Positions 1 through 9,740 of a stretch of 64,000 nucleotides of DNA are shown in pieces (within the stretch, counting starts at the first letter, position 1; the number at the start of each line of letters is the position of its first letter). Under the pieces are notes generated by a model. It was not told where the DNA came from and did not search any database. It was given only the letters and a program-made list of their open reading frames with translations. This stretch comes from Heterohyrax brucei (Eukaryota; Chordata; Mammalia; Hyracoidea; Procaviidae), in assembly GCA_028571685.1 (NCBI GenBank), contig CM053162.1:13226001-13290000 (forward strand), written 5' to 3'. The position numbers were made by a program, and so were the translations under genes.

Positions 1-1039
1 GATAAATCTGACGAACATTTGAGTGAAATGATTCTAAAACAAACTTTAAGTTCAGATCTTAAAACAGGATCCACCTCACAAGATGAGTGAGGATTCAGGT
101 ATCTCCCTTCTCTGTTAGAGGACTAAATCAATTTCAGCAGAGAAAAACAACAGAAGTAATAAGTTGCTAAGCAACCAAGATCCTCTTTACATGCAAATAT
201 TGGTGGTAATAACAAAAAAAGAAACGGTGCAGCAATAACTCAGGAAATACGATCAGAAGGCAAAACTGTTTCTAATGAGTGATTTGACACCATCTGAATT
301 AATCTGCCCCCAAAGACGACATTTATTATTGTGCCATCTGTCTGGGAAGGAAGTTTACTCTGATAAAGACAAAGACCAAAAAGGGTTTGTAAATCAGCTT
401 ATCTCTTAAGAGTTTCTTACCAAGAAGAACAACTCTGTGGTTCTTCAGGTCTTTCTTAAGAACCCTCAAAATCTGGAGGACATTGGAGTATAAATATTTC
501 TACCTAGGATGATGGCTCTTTATGTGATTTTGCATCATTCTTTTCACTAGAATGGATTTATTACCTGCCTGCAGATTTCAGAGGTTAAGCCACCTTACCT
601 AAATCTATTTGCATATTAATTTCAGGACAGACAGAGTCATCTGGTCTGGGATAACAGTGAAGGACCCTAACATTTGGTATGCTTGTGCCTTTAACAAGGA
701 ACTTTGAATAAATCCCTTTGCTTGGTAACAACCATCTGTCATTTCAGAACCTTGAACTCAGCTACTTCTGAGTCAATTCCCACACATTTTTTCCTATCTT
801 CAGTAGCATTTCTGTTTATCCAGCATATTGTAAATTTCTTGAAGAAAAAGATGAAAGATTTTACATGCTTTTACTCTATTGCACTGTCATACTTGGAAAA
901 TTATACATTCATAATAAAAATTTATCAACCAAATTACCAGGTGTTTAATTTGTAAACTTTCAGCACACATGTGGGTGGCATAAGTTCAAATAGACTTGAT
1001 GACAACTAACAATAGTAACCGTGCAATAAATGTTCTGTA
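1..1039. other. Unassigned AT-rich intergenic or intronic sequence
   Basis: I see no recognisable gene or repeat here. The longest open frame (704-955, +) starts without any conserved context, has low-complexity composition and looks like chance. An old degraded repeat below my detection limit is possible. Confidence 0.5.
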
Positions 1040-1176
1040 GCACTAGTCATGCAGTGGTTAAGAGCTACTGCCAGCTAGGGCTGCCAGCTGAAACATTGGG
1101 AGTGCAAAACCACCGAGTTCTACTCTGTCCTGTAGGGTCACTGTGAGTCAGAATCTACTTGACAGCCATAGGGTTA
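1040..1176 (+). repeat. AfroSINE, diverged
   Basis: A tRNA-derived head (GCAGTGGTTAAGAGCTACTG) is followed by the SINE body (GAGTTCTACTCTGTCC, TAGGGTCACTGTGAGTCAG) and the 3' end that reads ACTTGACAGCCATAGGGTTA. The order matches the other AfroSINEs in the window. The usual GGTTTGG tail is eroded, so this is an old copy. Confidence 0.8.
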
Positions 1177-1549
1177 AATACGCTATGTTGCACTTCTGAA
1201 GTTATTAATTCACTCCATAACTAGATATTGAACACCTACTATATGACCAACAATGTGTGAAGAGTTGCTCATGAATCTAAGATTGTAGTAGAGAGAACAG
1301 ATAAGCAAATAGTTGTTAATGGTGTGTGAATTAAAGACAAGATGCTATGGAAGCAGGTCACAGGCTTCTCAGAACAAAAGAGCTTTCCAGGAAAAGACCT
1401 CAGTCTTGAGTAAGAGATAAGTCAAATAAAATGGAAAGGAATTTGTGAAGCAGGAGTGACAAGAGCTCCTCATAGACAAATCTAAACGCAAAACTCAAAG
1501 GGAAACAGAGTTTGAGAGACTGGAAGAACTTAATGATGGCGTATGCTTA
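1177..1549. other. Unassigned sequence
   Basis: No gene or recognisable repeat is visible between the SINE and the L1 fragment. Confidence 0.5.
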
Positions 1550-1905
1550 GATAGTTTTGCAAGATATACAATTGTTGGTTGGAAGTTCTTCTCCTTCAAG
1601 GCTTTGAATGTGTCATGCCACTGTCTCTGTGCCAGCATCATTTCTGCTGAGAAGTCCTAAGAAAGCCTACAAGGTTTCCCTCTGAATGTTAGCTTTGCTT
1701 TGACTCTTGCTGCCTTTAAGAGTTTCTGCTTAGGTTTCATTTTGTTAAGCTTGATTGTAATATGTTTTGGAGTCTTTCTATTGAGATCTATATCGAGTGG
1801 TGTTCAATACTTATCTTGGAAGTCTATATTCTCTTCTTTCCTAACTTCTGGGAAGTTTTCTGTCAGCAGCTCAGCCACAATATTCTCTGCAGATAATTAA
1901 AGTTA
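1550..1905 (-). mobile_element. L1 ORF1 fragment
   Basis: Read on the minus strand this matches the C-terminal two thirds of L1 ORF1 as seen in the better copy at 56312-57223. The 'GGATATATAATTCTTGG-like', 'TGCCACTGTCTC' and 'AAGCTTGATTRTAATATG' blocks occur in the same order and spacing. It lacks ORF2 and the UTRs at both ends, so it is an internal fragment. The frame is broken. I see no target-site duplication. Confidence 0.85.
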
Positions 1906-2241
1906 TTTTTTTTTAAAAAGTGAATAACAGAGATTAGCAATGTTCACTCTGTTTTTTTCAGTGTTGTGTGCAGATAGTATGTCTTTATGGGCAGTGATTA
2001 AAAGGGACTGTATATGGAACCATTTGTATATTGAAGGCACATTTGCATTTCAATCAATCATATAATATTCCTTAGACAAGAGCCTCTGATGGTTTCAACT
2101 TGCAATGAATTTGTGTCAAAACAAAAGGCTTATTGCAGGTTTTATATTCTCATTTCCAAGGTTTGATGTACACCATTGTTTTCCTAATGAGCATTGTATT
2201 GGGCTATGCTGTCAACATAACATTAATTCCTGTTGTGACTG
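1906..2241. other. Unassigned sequence
   Basis: AT-rich DNA with a T/A run at 1905-1919. No feature recognised. Confidence 0.45.
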
Positions 2242-2766
2242 TGTCACGGATTGAATTATTTCCCCCAGAAAATGTGTGAGCAACTTGACTGGGCTGTGAT
2301 TCCCAGTATTGCATGATTGTCCTTTGTTTTGTGATTTTACTATGCTGTAAATACTGATCTCTACCTGTTGTTAATAGACAGGATTATGTTAAAAGACGAT
2401 TACAGTGGAACTGCAACACCCTTACCAAGGGAGTTTCCTTTTACCCTACAAGAGATGAAAGGAAAAGGAAGTGAACAGAATGTTGGGGAACTCATACCAC
2501 CAAGACAGCAACACCAGGAGCAGAGAGCAACCTTTAGACCTGAGGTCCTTGTGCTGAGATACTTTCAGAGGAAAGTATCTTTCAAGGAAAGACTGATGTA
2601 ATACAGGGACCCACCTCTAGAGCAAACAGAGAGAGAGGATATTCCCCTATACCCAGCACTCTAAATTTGGATTTCCAGTTTACTGGACTGTGAGAGAATA
2701 AAGTTTTCTTTGTTAAAGCCACTCACTTGGGGTATTTCTGTTAGAGCAGTACCAGATGACTAAGAG
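2242..2766 (+). repeat. LTR of the MLT1/MaLR type, apparently solitary
   Basis: The element opens with TGTCACGGATTGAATT and a C-run (TTTCCCCC). It ends with an AATAAA-containing stretch (GAGAATAAAGTTTTC), then GGTATTTCTGTTAGAGCAG and GACTAAGA. This order matches ERVL-MaLR LTRs as I know them. The length of about 525 bp is usual for that class. No internal retroviral coding sequence flanks it, so it looks like a solo LTR. The assignment is by recognition and the subfamily is not determined. Confidence 0.65.
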
Positions 2767-4454
2767 AGATGGTTGTGTTTTGACTACCCCTCTCATTAGC
2801 AGTGGCTTCTTCAGGCCTTTGATCAACAACTCTTCCTGTACCACGTTTTGTCTCAGACCCCCAGATGGATCTTCTGTGGCTAGGTGTTCTCAGATGGCTG
2901 CATATCCAATGAAATCTTTGAACTCTGTTTCTGGGCAACCTGTAAGTGCCCGTTTTGTCTGCCTCCTTTGGTCTTACACATTTACCATTCCCATAGACTC
3001 AGAGTGGTGAAGAAGTAATTGGTCTGGTTTTTATTTTACTTGTCTTAAGTAATTGTGGCAAAGCTGGGATTCCCAGGATCAAAACTAAGCATAGGTTTTT
3101 CATCAGTTCAAACTGCCATGGCTATTTATATTCCATACAAGTTTATCTAGAATTCACAATTTTTTCTTCTTCCATTCTCTTCCTCTCCCTATTCCCTCCT
3201 CACTTCTCTGATATGATGCTTGAATACATAAAATATTGTTATTCTCAGCTTGAAGAATGCCAAATGAATTTCTAACAAATGTTAAAGTTGAGAGAGATAC
3301 AACTGGGTGAATATATAGGCCTCTTCTGAGGAGCCAAATCTTGGGAGCCTAGAATATGTTCTGTTCAGTTTAATATGGTTGTGCCTTTCTCAGTTATTGC
3401 TCAGATACTCTCTTCCAAAGGGAGAATTTGAAATGATGTAGAGCATTCTTTGTGTCTGGTTTAGGGATGCACTGAAAAAAATGCTTTTATTCAGACTCTT
3501 TTTCTCTCACCCCCATTTATCACTGATTGCCTTGACAGTGCCAGCCTCTAGAAGTCAACATGTATTGGGAAAACAAAGAGTTAGGACAAATATTTAGTCA
3601 GAGAAGAAATAAAAAGGAGATCAATAGAGAAAACACAGTAGAATGCCAAATTTTGCTTATAAGACCATTTCCTTTATTCTATTAAGAAACCAGTACAACT
3701 TGCCTTTTCACTTGGCTGGCTCTCAACTCAAAAGATCAAATCTTAATTATTTTGCTTTAGACTATCTTTCCTTTCCCATTTGTGTGATGAAACACCACAG
3801 GGGAAATGTCTGAGTCTTAGACCTAATGTATGCCACAATTCTTCTTCTTGTCAGCTTTTCTAATGAGTTTCTTTGATCCTTAGCTATGTTCTTCTCCATT
3901 AAGTACTGATGATCTAAATGCACATGAGCCAAAGAACGTATTTCCTGCAAAAGTATACATCGGTCTGGCCCACAGGTTTGAAGCCTACAATGGGTGGTGC
4001 TAGGTAAGGGCTGATTCTCATTTTCCATAATACATACAGGACATTTTCTATTGCCAATTTCTTGGGAGGTCTTCTTAAGAAAACATCACATGTTTGCAGA
4101 AATCATTAAGAAAGATGATTCAATAGCTTAATGATAATGCTTCCTACTAGGAAGTTCCTCTGTAAGTAATCTAAACTCTACATGTGAAGGGTATGACTAG
4201 ATCATCTCAATCTTTGATAGTGCTTTAAAATAGCTCACTTTTCCTATTTGTGTGTGAAAACACTATAAAGGAACTGTTCAGATCCTAGTGGCCTGTTTCC
4301 ATGCAGCTGTGTAAGTCTATACACAATATTATTTAAGTCATATACTACACACTTGAGTCAAGTTGTGCTGCCTGGACATTTACATTTCTTGTAAAAGCTA
4401 AGCACATCTTGACCATATTTTAAAGACAACACAAAAACTCATATGTATATAATT
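2767..4454. other. Unassigned sequence with an internal short duplicated motif
   Basis: No gene is supported. The open frame at 3762-4028 (-, 88 codons) has no recognised homology and overlaps one copy of a diverged direct repeat: about 50 bp near 3771-3818 resembles about 50 bp near 4239-4287, both containing TTCCYATTTGTGTG. The stretch 2767-3010 is richer in GC than its surroundings but was not identified. Confidence 0.4.
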
Positions 4455-4468
4455 AGAAAACCAATAAA

Positions 4469-5188
4469 AGGCCACTTACAGAATGGGAAAAAATATTTGG
4501 CAATTCTGTGTCAGAACGATGCCTGATCTTCATAATCTATAAGGCACTACAAAATATCAATAAGAAAAAGATAAATCACCCAGTTAAGCATTGGGCAGAG
4601 GAGATGGACAGACACTTCTCTGAAGAGGAGATGCAGGCAGCCAGAAAACACATGTGGACATGCTCAAGATCATTAGCTTTACAGAGATTAAAATCAAAAC
4701 TAGAAAGGGATACCATCTGACCCCAGTAAAGTTAGTCATGAGCCAAAAGAACACAAAACACTAAATGCTGGAAAGGCTGTGGGGAGATTGAAACTCTGTT
4801 ACACTGCTATTGGGATTGCAAAATGGTGCAATCTCTTTGGAAAGCACACCCTTAAAAAAATGGATATAGATATACCATTTGACTCAGTAATTCCACTGCT
4901 TGGAATATATCCTACAGAATCAAGGCTGTTCACACCAACTGATACACACACACGAATGTTCATCACAGCACAGTCCACAATAGCAAGAAGATGGACTCAA
5001 CCCAGATACACAACGACAGAAGAATGGATAGGTAAATTATGGTGTATATACTCAGTGGAACACTATGCCATGATAAAGAACAGTGATGATTTTAGCAGAT
5101 GTCTCTTAACCTGGTTTCAACTGGAGGACATTATGTTGAGTGAAAGTAGTGACAAAAGGACAAATAGTGTATGAGACCCCTACGATAA
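4469..5188 (+). pseudogene. L1 ORF2 C-terminal remnant (in L1-P)
   Basis: Translated pieces match the C-terminal part of ORF2p seen in L1-C: 'MDRHFSEEEMQAARKHM', 'MDIDIPFDSVIPLLGIYPT', 'FQLEDIMLSESS' and the terminal MRPLR followed by a stop at about 5186-5188. The reverse transcriptase core is not included because the element is 5'-truncated. At least two frame breaks separate the pieces, for example near 4720-4780. It is non-functional. Confidence 0.88.
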
Positions 5189-5240
5189 AAACTTAAAAAT
5201 GGACTCATGCATAGAAGAAAAGATGCTTTGATGGCTGCAA

Positions 5241-5276
5241 GGGTGGGGAGGGAGGGATGGAGGGCTGGGGGGAGGG
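5241..5276 (+). other. G-rich tract in L1 3' UTR (potential G-quadruplex)
   Basis: The tract begins GGGTGGGGAGGGAGGGATGG and has six or more runs of three or more G within 36 bases, just after the ORF2 stop. C-rich counterparts lie at the same relative place in minus-strand copies (about 9660-9690, 40192-40218 and 52001-52026). A G-rich polypurine tract in the 3' UTR is a known L1 trait. Confidence 0.7.
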
Positions 5277-6225
5277 TTTAGATTAGATAGTTAATAGAAA
5301 TTTGGTTGAGTGAAATCGGTGACAGCATGCATTAGAAAGAAGATCAATAGTAACTGGATTTCAACACAATTTGAGTACTCCACAATTTGAGTACTCCTCC
5401 TATCTTAACCCAGTAGAGTAGCTGGGGTGGGGAGCTGAGGACCATGCTGTTGGGTGAAATGGAGGCTAGTTGGCAGGGCTAGTGATTTTCTAATGAGGAC
5501 TACCTGCACCCCACATCGGTGAGTGGCATCTAGGGTCTCAAATGCTGACAAGCTGCCATCTGAGGGTACAGCAAATGGTCCCAGCTCAACAGGAATGCAT
5601 GATCACCAAGCAGAAGAATGACATGGGAAAAGAATCCAGAAGACAGAGAGAGTCACGTGAGTGGGTCACTACATCGACTTGTGATCAGAAGAATCAGATG
5701 GTGCGTGGCCACCACCAGTGAGAGCCACAATGGAGCTCACAAAGTTGAGTCTCACTGGCAACAAGAGAATAAATAGAGGTGCACCCTGAGATCTCCAATA
5801 AAAGACCTCAATTGATGGTCTGGGGGCTTCGGGCTTCCCCTGGGAGCATGGCCTCTGACCCTGATGCTGCCCCTGTCCATAAATCATAATAAAGGTCAAC
5901 TTTTTGGCCAGCAATGGATTGGACTTGGCGACACGGAGTGACTGAATCTTGTGGGAATTTTATGGTTCTATGCATCTATAGGATATCATCCTGCTGACTT
6001 CTTGCTGGAGGAAGGGGAGTGGGTGGAGAGGAGGGGATAGGAGACTGTTGGTAGGATAAGACATGTATGGAACAGAGAGGAGGGGTGTGCTGTCACCAGA
6101 CAGGGAGAGCAGTGGGAGCTGCATGTAAGTGAGCATGTGAATTTATATGGGAATGTACATTTTTTTTCAATCATAATTAAAAAAGAAAGAAAGAAAACCA
6201 GTAAACTCTTCTCATACTCCTTTCA

Positions 6226-6370
6226 GAAACCCTGGTCATGATAGCTAAAACTATAGCTGCTAACTAAAATGTCAGCAGTTCAAATCCACAAGGTACTTCT
6301 TGGAAATTCTATGGGGCAGTTCTACTCTGTTGTATAGAATCACAATGTGTCAGAATTGACTCGATGGTTT
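6226..6370 (+). repeat. AfroSINE
   Basis: Starts GAAACCCTGGTCATGATAGC. It contains GTCAGCAGTTCAAATCCAC (tRNA B-box-like) and GGGGCAGTTCTACTCTGT, and ends TGTCAGAATTGACTCGATGG. This is the short form without the longer middle block seen at 15276-15497. Confidence 0.85.
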
Positions 6371-7162
6371 ATACCTCTTTCTCACTCATACTATTAAGCA
6401 AGTCTAGATTTTAATATTAACAAGACGTTGGGGCTTTTGTCCAAAGTGCCTAAAGAAGTGATTCTTTCAAGGAAAAAGTGGAATTCAGTTTGCAAAGCTG
6501 CCACCATTTTTCACGGTGGCAGGAGTTGAAGTGGAGAGTTGATTAAGAGGAAAAAGGAAAAATGATACAATGAATGTGTGAAAAAAGAAATGTGGAATTT
6601 GAACTGACATTTCAGGTAGTAAATCAAAAGAATTTCTTTGACTCCAAATATGTCTTCTCTCTGTATCCTCTTGTCCTGTTGGAATTAAGTATTTGGTTTT
6701 CAACATTCTTTTTCCCAAGTTTTCTCTACAGACTTTCACTGTAACAGAAACATGCAGGCTTTAAGAAAGAGAAGCCAAGCTGAACAAATCCCCTTAGGCA
6801 AAGCCAAAAGAAAATTTCTGGTCTCTGAAGACCTTGGACTTCTAGGAATCTACCTGTATCACTTTAAGGTAAGGGTGGGAAAGCTTTAGATCTTCGCAAC
6901 CATGAAGTTATATTTGGCTGAAGATATGGGCCAATGGGTACAACTCCCTCAGGAATGTATGTCAAATACGTGCAAAGATATAGGTCATCTGTGACTGAGG
7001 GCAAGAGCTAGTAACTGACTCAGTCAGACTGTATTGCTGACTTCTTTTAAAAACAAGAAGACACTAGAAGTATTAAACACAACTTCAGATTAAACAGTTT
7101 AACTGAAAATTATAACAAAAGAAGAAAATATCATTATCATCACTGAGTACTGCAATGTAAAT
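6371..7162. other. Unassigned sequence
   Basis: No gene or clear repeat seen. The minus-strand open frame at 6485-6739 has no recognisable protein features. Confidence 0.45.
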
Positions 7163-7275
7163 GTAAAGAACAAGGACTTTGGGGTCAAACGGACGAGAGT
7201 TATATGATCTTTCCAAAGTTCTTAACTGCTCTGAGCCTTTAGTAACATGATTGAAAATGAAGACAATAATAATTG
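7163..7275 (+). repeat. MIR remnant
   Basis: The order TTTGGGGTCAAACGGAC, AACTGCTCTGAGCCTTTAGT, AAAATGAAGACAATAATAAT follows the MIR core and 3' half. It is strongly diverged, as expected of an ancient SINE. Confidence 0.6.
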
Positions 7276-7337
7276 GATTTGATTGTATTAATTGGTGCTC
7301 CAGTATAGCGCAATTTTGGGTAGCCATACATGGCTAT

Positions 7338-7499
7338 GGAAACCCTGGTGGCATAGCGAGTTCAGTGCTACATCTGTTAACCAAAAGGTTGGCAGTTCAA
7401 ACCCATCAAGAGCTTTTCAGTTCTACTTTGACCTCTAGGGTAGCTATGAGTTGGACCCGACTTGATGGTAGTGGGTTTGGTTTTGAGTATTTTTTATAG
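7338..7499 (+). repeat. AfroSINE, short form
   Basis: Complete short-form copy: GGAAACCCTGGTGGCATAGC head, AACCAAAAGGTTGGCAGTTC, then TCTAGGGTAGCTATGAGTTG, GACTTGATGGTAGTGGGTTT and GGTTTT. Possible target-site duplication: ATGGCTATG at 7329-7337 and ATAGCTATG at 7500-7508. Confidence 0.9.
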
Positions 7500-7508
7500 A
7501 TAGCTATG

Positions 7509-8589
7509 TATGTCCGAGTTATTTAAGGAGCTGATGACACTTTTTATCTGAGATGTATGCCCTGAGTGAATTCTGTTTTCTACTTTTGGTAGCTTATTCT
7601 ACGTCAGGAATCAAAATTGAGCTTTTTCATTATGACAGTCCTTCCAACCCTACACCAAGCAGTTTCTACAGAGAAGACCAGCATTCTTGAGACCACTGTA
7701 TCCTTTCCCATGCTTTGGATAACAAGAGACGATGAAAATCCGGATTTGATGGAGCTATTTTTCCTGTAATTTCCTGAAACATACACTGAATAAAGAAATT
7801 CTAAAACTAGTTTTTGTGGGCTATTTGTTCTGTTTCTTTCCTTCACCCCCCTTAAATTATGACTGAAGTGATTCCCAAAGCACATAAATGCTAGTGATTT
7901 TGCTTTCAGTATGCTATACTTCTGTTGACTTTAAAACTAATCTGATCATTCACAGAACTGCCATACCCAGCACTGAAGAATAAAGAAGCAAGATGCAACC
8001 ATAAGTGGAGGAGGTTGGGGATCCAGGGCTGCTGACTAAGCCAGCATTTCCACCAGGTGTGACTATATTAAAGCCATATTTCACTTTAATGGGGAAAGGC
8101 TGGAAGGGAGGTGGGGGAATGTGGACCCTCCAGAGGCATGGAACTCCATTTGGGCTAATAAAAGGCCACTTAGTCATGAGGGCTCATTACAATTAAACTG
8201 TCTCTGAACAGTTTTTTGCTTGATAAGCCCCAAGAGTGGAACAGTGTAAGTAGCTGGGGAAGCTGAGGTCTGCCCTGCTGCTAGAGCCACAGTAGATGGT
8301 AGCAAGCCTATAAACCGAACTGCACAGGAGGTGCTATTGAAGGTCCTTTATGGTTCTTCCACAGAGGACACACATTGAAAATAATGAACCTATCCAAAAC
8401 TCAATATCAGCAATCATTTTCTTTTCCCATTCTGTCTTATTCTAGTTTGGTTTCAAAGTAATATTAACCTTGTTAAATCATTTTATGACTGTTCCCTTCT
8501 TTCCTACTCACTAAAACAATTTATAAAATAGAGACTGTTCGTTATCTGACAGTTAAATTGAACTTGCAATAAAGTGATTTTCCTTTGTA
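7509..8589. other. Unassigned sequence
   Basis: No gene supported. Short open frames on both strands over 7604-8196 overlap each other and have no recognised features. Confidence 0.45.
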
Positions 8590-8735
8590 GTTTTTTATGT
8601 ATAATTTGGCAAGTTTTGACGTATATGTATACTTATGAAGCCATTGCCACAATCAAGATAGTAAAAGTCTCAGTATTAGTATCTCTAAGAACTTTCTCAT
8701 GTACCTTTGTAATTGCTGTCTCTGTTATCTGTTTT
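8590..8735 (-). mobile_element. Ancient L1M-type LINE, segment 1 (host of a nest)
   Basis: The sequence resembles the 3' UTR of old mammalian L1M elements in reverse orientation (ACAATCAAGATAGTAAAAG, TCTCATGTACCTTTGTAAT). It stops at the target site of L1-X, and the same old element appears to resume at 15217 and again at 15720. The identification is by resemblance and divergence is high. Confidence 0.5.
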
Positions 8736-9740
8736 TCATTTGGATTTTTTAAAAAAGTTGTATTTTATTTATTTATTATGATTGAATGAAAGTGTACAAT
8801 CCAGTTGAAATCCACACACCTGCCCACGTGCAGCTCCTACTACTTTCCTTGCCCAGTTACAGCACACTCTTTCTGTTCCATACATAATCATATCCTGTTA
8901 ACAATCTCCTGTCCCCTCTTCTCCACCCTCTCCACTCCCCTCTAATAAGAGGCCAATAGGAGGACATCCTATATAGATGCATAGATGCATAAAGTGCACA
9001 CACGATATGGTCACTCTATGTCACCAAATCCAATCCATTCCTGTCCGAAGAGTTAACCTCAGTAATGATTTATGGTCAGGCACAGCAACAAGTCTAGGAG
9101 CCATGCTCCCAGGGGATCTCTGGTTGTCAGATGATCACTTCAGTGGAGTTCTCAGGGTGCACCCCTTTTTATTCTCATATTGCCCCTGGGACTCAACTTT
9201 GTGAGCCCTATCACAACTGTCACTGGTGGTGGTCAGGCACGATCAGGTTCTTCTGGTCACATGTTGATGTAGTCACCCATTCATGTTAATGTTTCTGTCT
9301 TCTGGGTTCCCTTTCCCCCATGTCATTTTGGTCCTTGGTGAACATCTGTTCCTGTTGGGTTGGGACCATTTAGCGTACCTCAGATGGCAGCCTGCTAGCT
9401 TTTAAGACCCTAGACATCACTCACCAATATGGGATGGAGAAGACTCTCTTAGCAATAGGCTGGTTATGCCAATTGGCCTCAATGTCCCCTGAGAGCATGG
9501 TCCCCAGACCCCATCCCTGCTATTCTGTCCTTGCCATATTGGGTTAAGATTGGAAGAGTTTTCAGGTTACGCTGGAGTCCAGTTAAATTGACTTTCTTTC
9601 TCATGTGTGCTGTCACTGGTTTCACCCAATCAAATTTCTATCAACTATCTAATCTATAAACAACCCTCTCCCTCTCTCCCTCACCTCCCTTGTACCTGTC
9701 AAAGAGTCTTATCTTCTGTACATGAGTGCCTTTTTAAGTT

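Larger units (their letters stand above)
4469..6191 (+). mobile_element. 5'-truncated L1 insertion (L1-P) with target-site duplication
   Basis: This is the 3' part of an L1 in plus orientation: the last third of ORF2, the 3' UTR and an A-rich tail (about 6171-6191). It is flanked by a 14-bp target-site duplication with one mismatch: AGAAAACCAATAAA at 4455-4468 and AGAAAACCAGTAAA at 6192-6205. That shows an ordinary target-primed insertion of a truncated transcript. The coding part is interrupted by stops and frameshifts. Confidence 0.9.

Noticed and set aside
1040-1176. tRNA gene suggested by tRNA-like head
   Set aside because: The head is followed by the AfroSINE body and tail, and the same structure recurs about fifteen times. 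No intact cloverleaf was found.
2242-2766. Endogenous retrovirus with genes
   Set aside because: Only LTR-type sequence is visible, with no internal coding region on either side.
3762-4028. 88-codon minus-strand frame as a small gene
   Set aside because: No recognised motif, no gene structure around it, and part of it overlaps a diverged duplicated segment.
4779-5174. 131-codon open frame that could look like a gene
   Set aside because: It translates to the L1 ORF2 C-terminus and sits inside a truncated L1 with a tail and target-site duplication.
7604-8196. Overlapping frames on both strands as a coding exon or retrocopy
   Set aside because: No homology recognised. Frames are short, end at random stops and lack splice or poly-A context.
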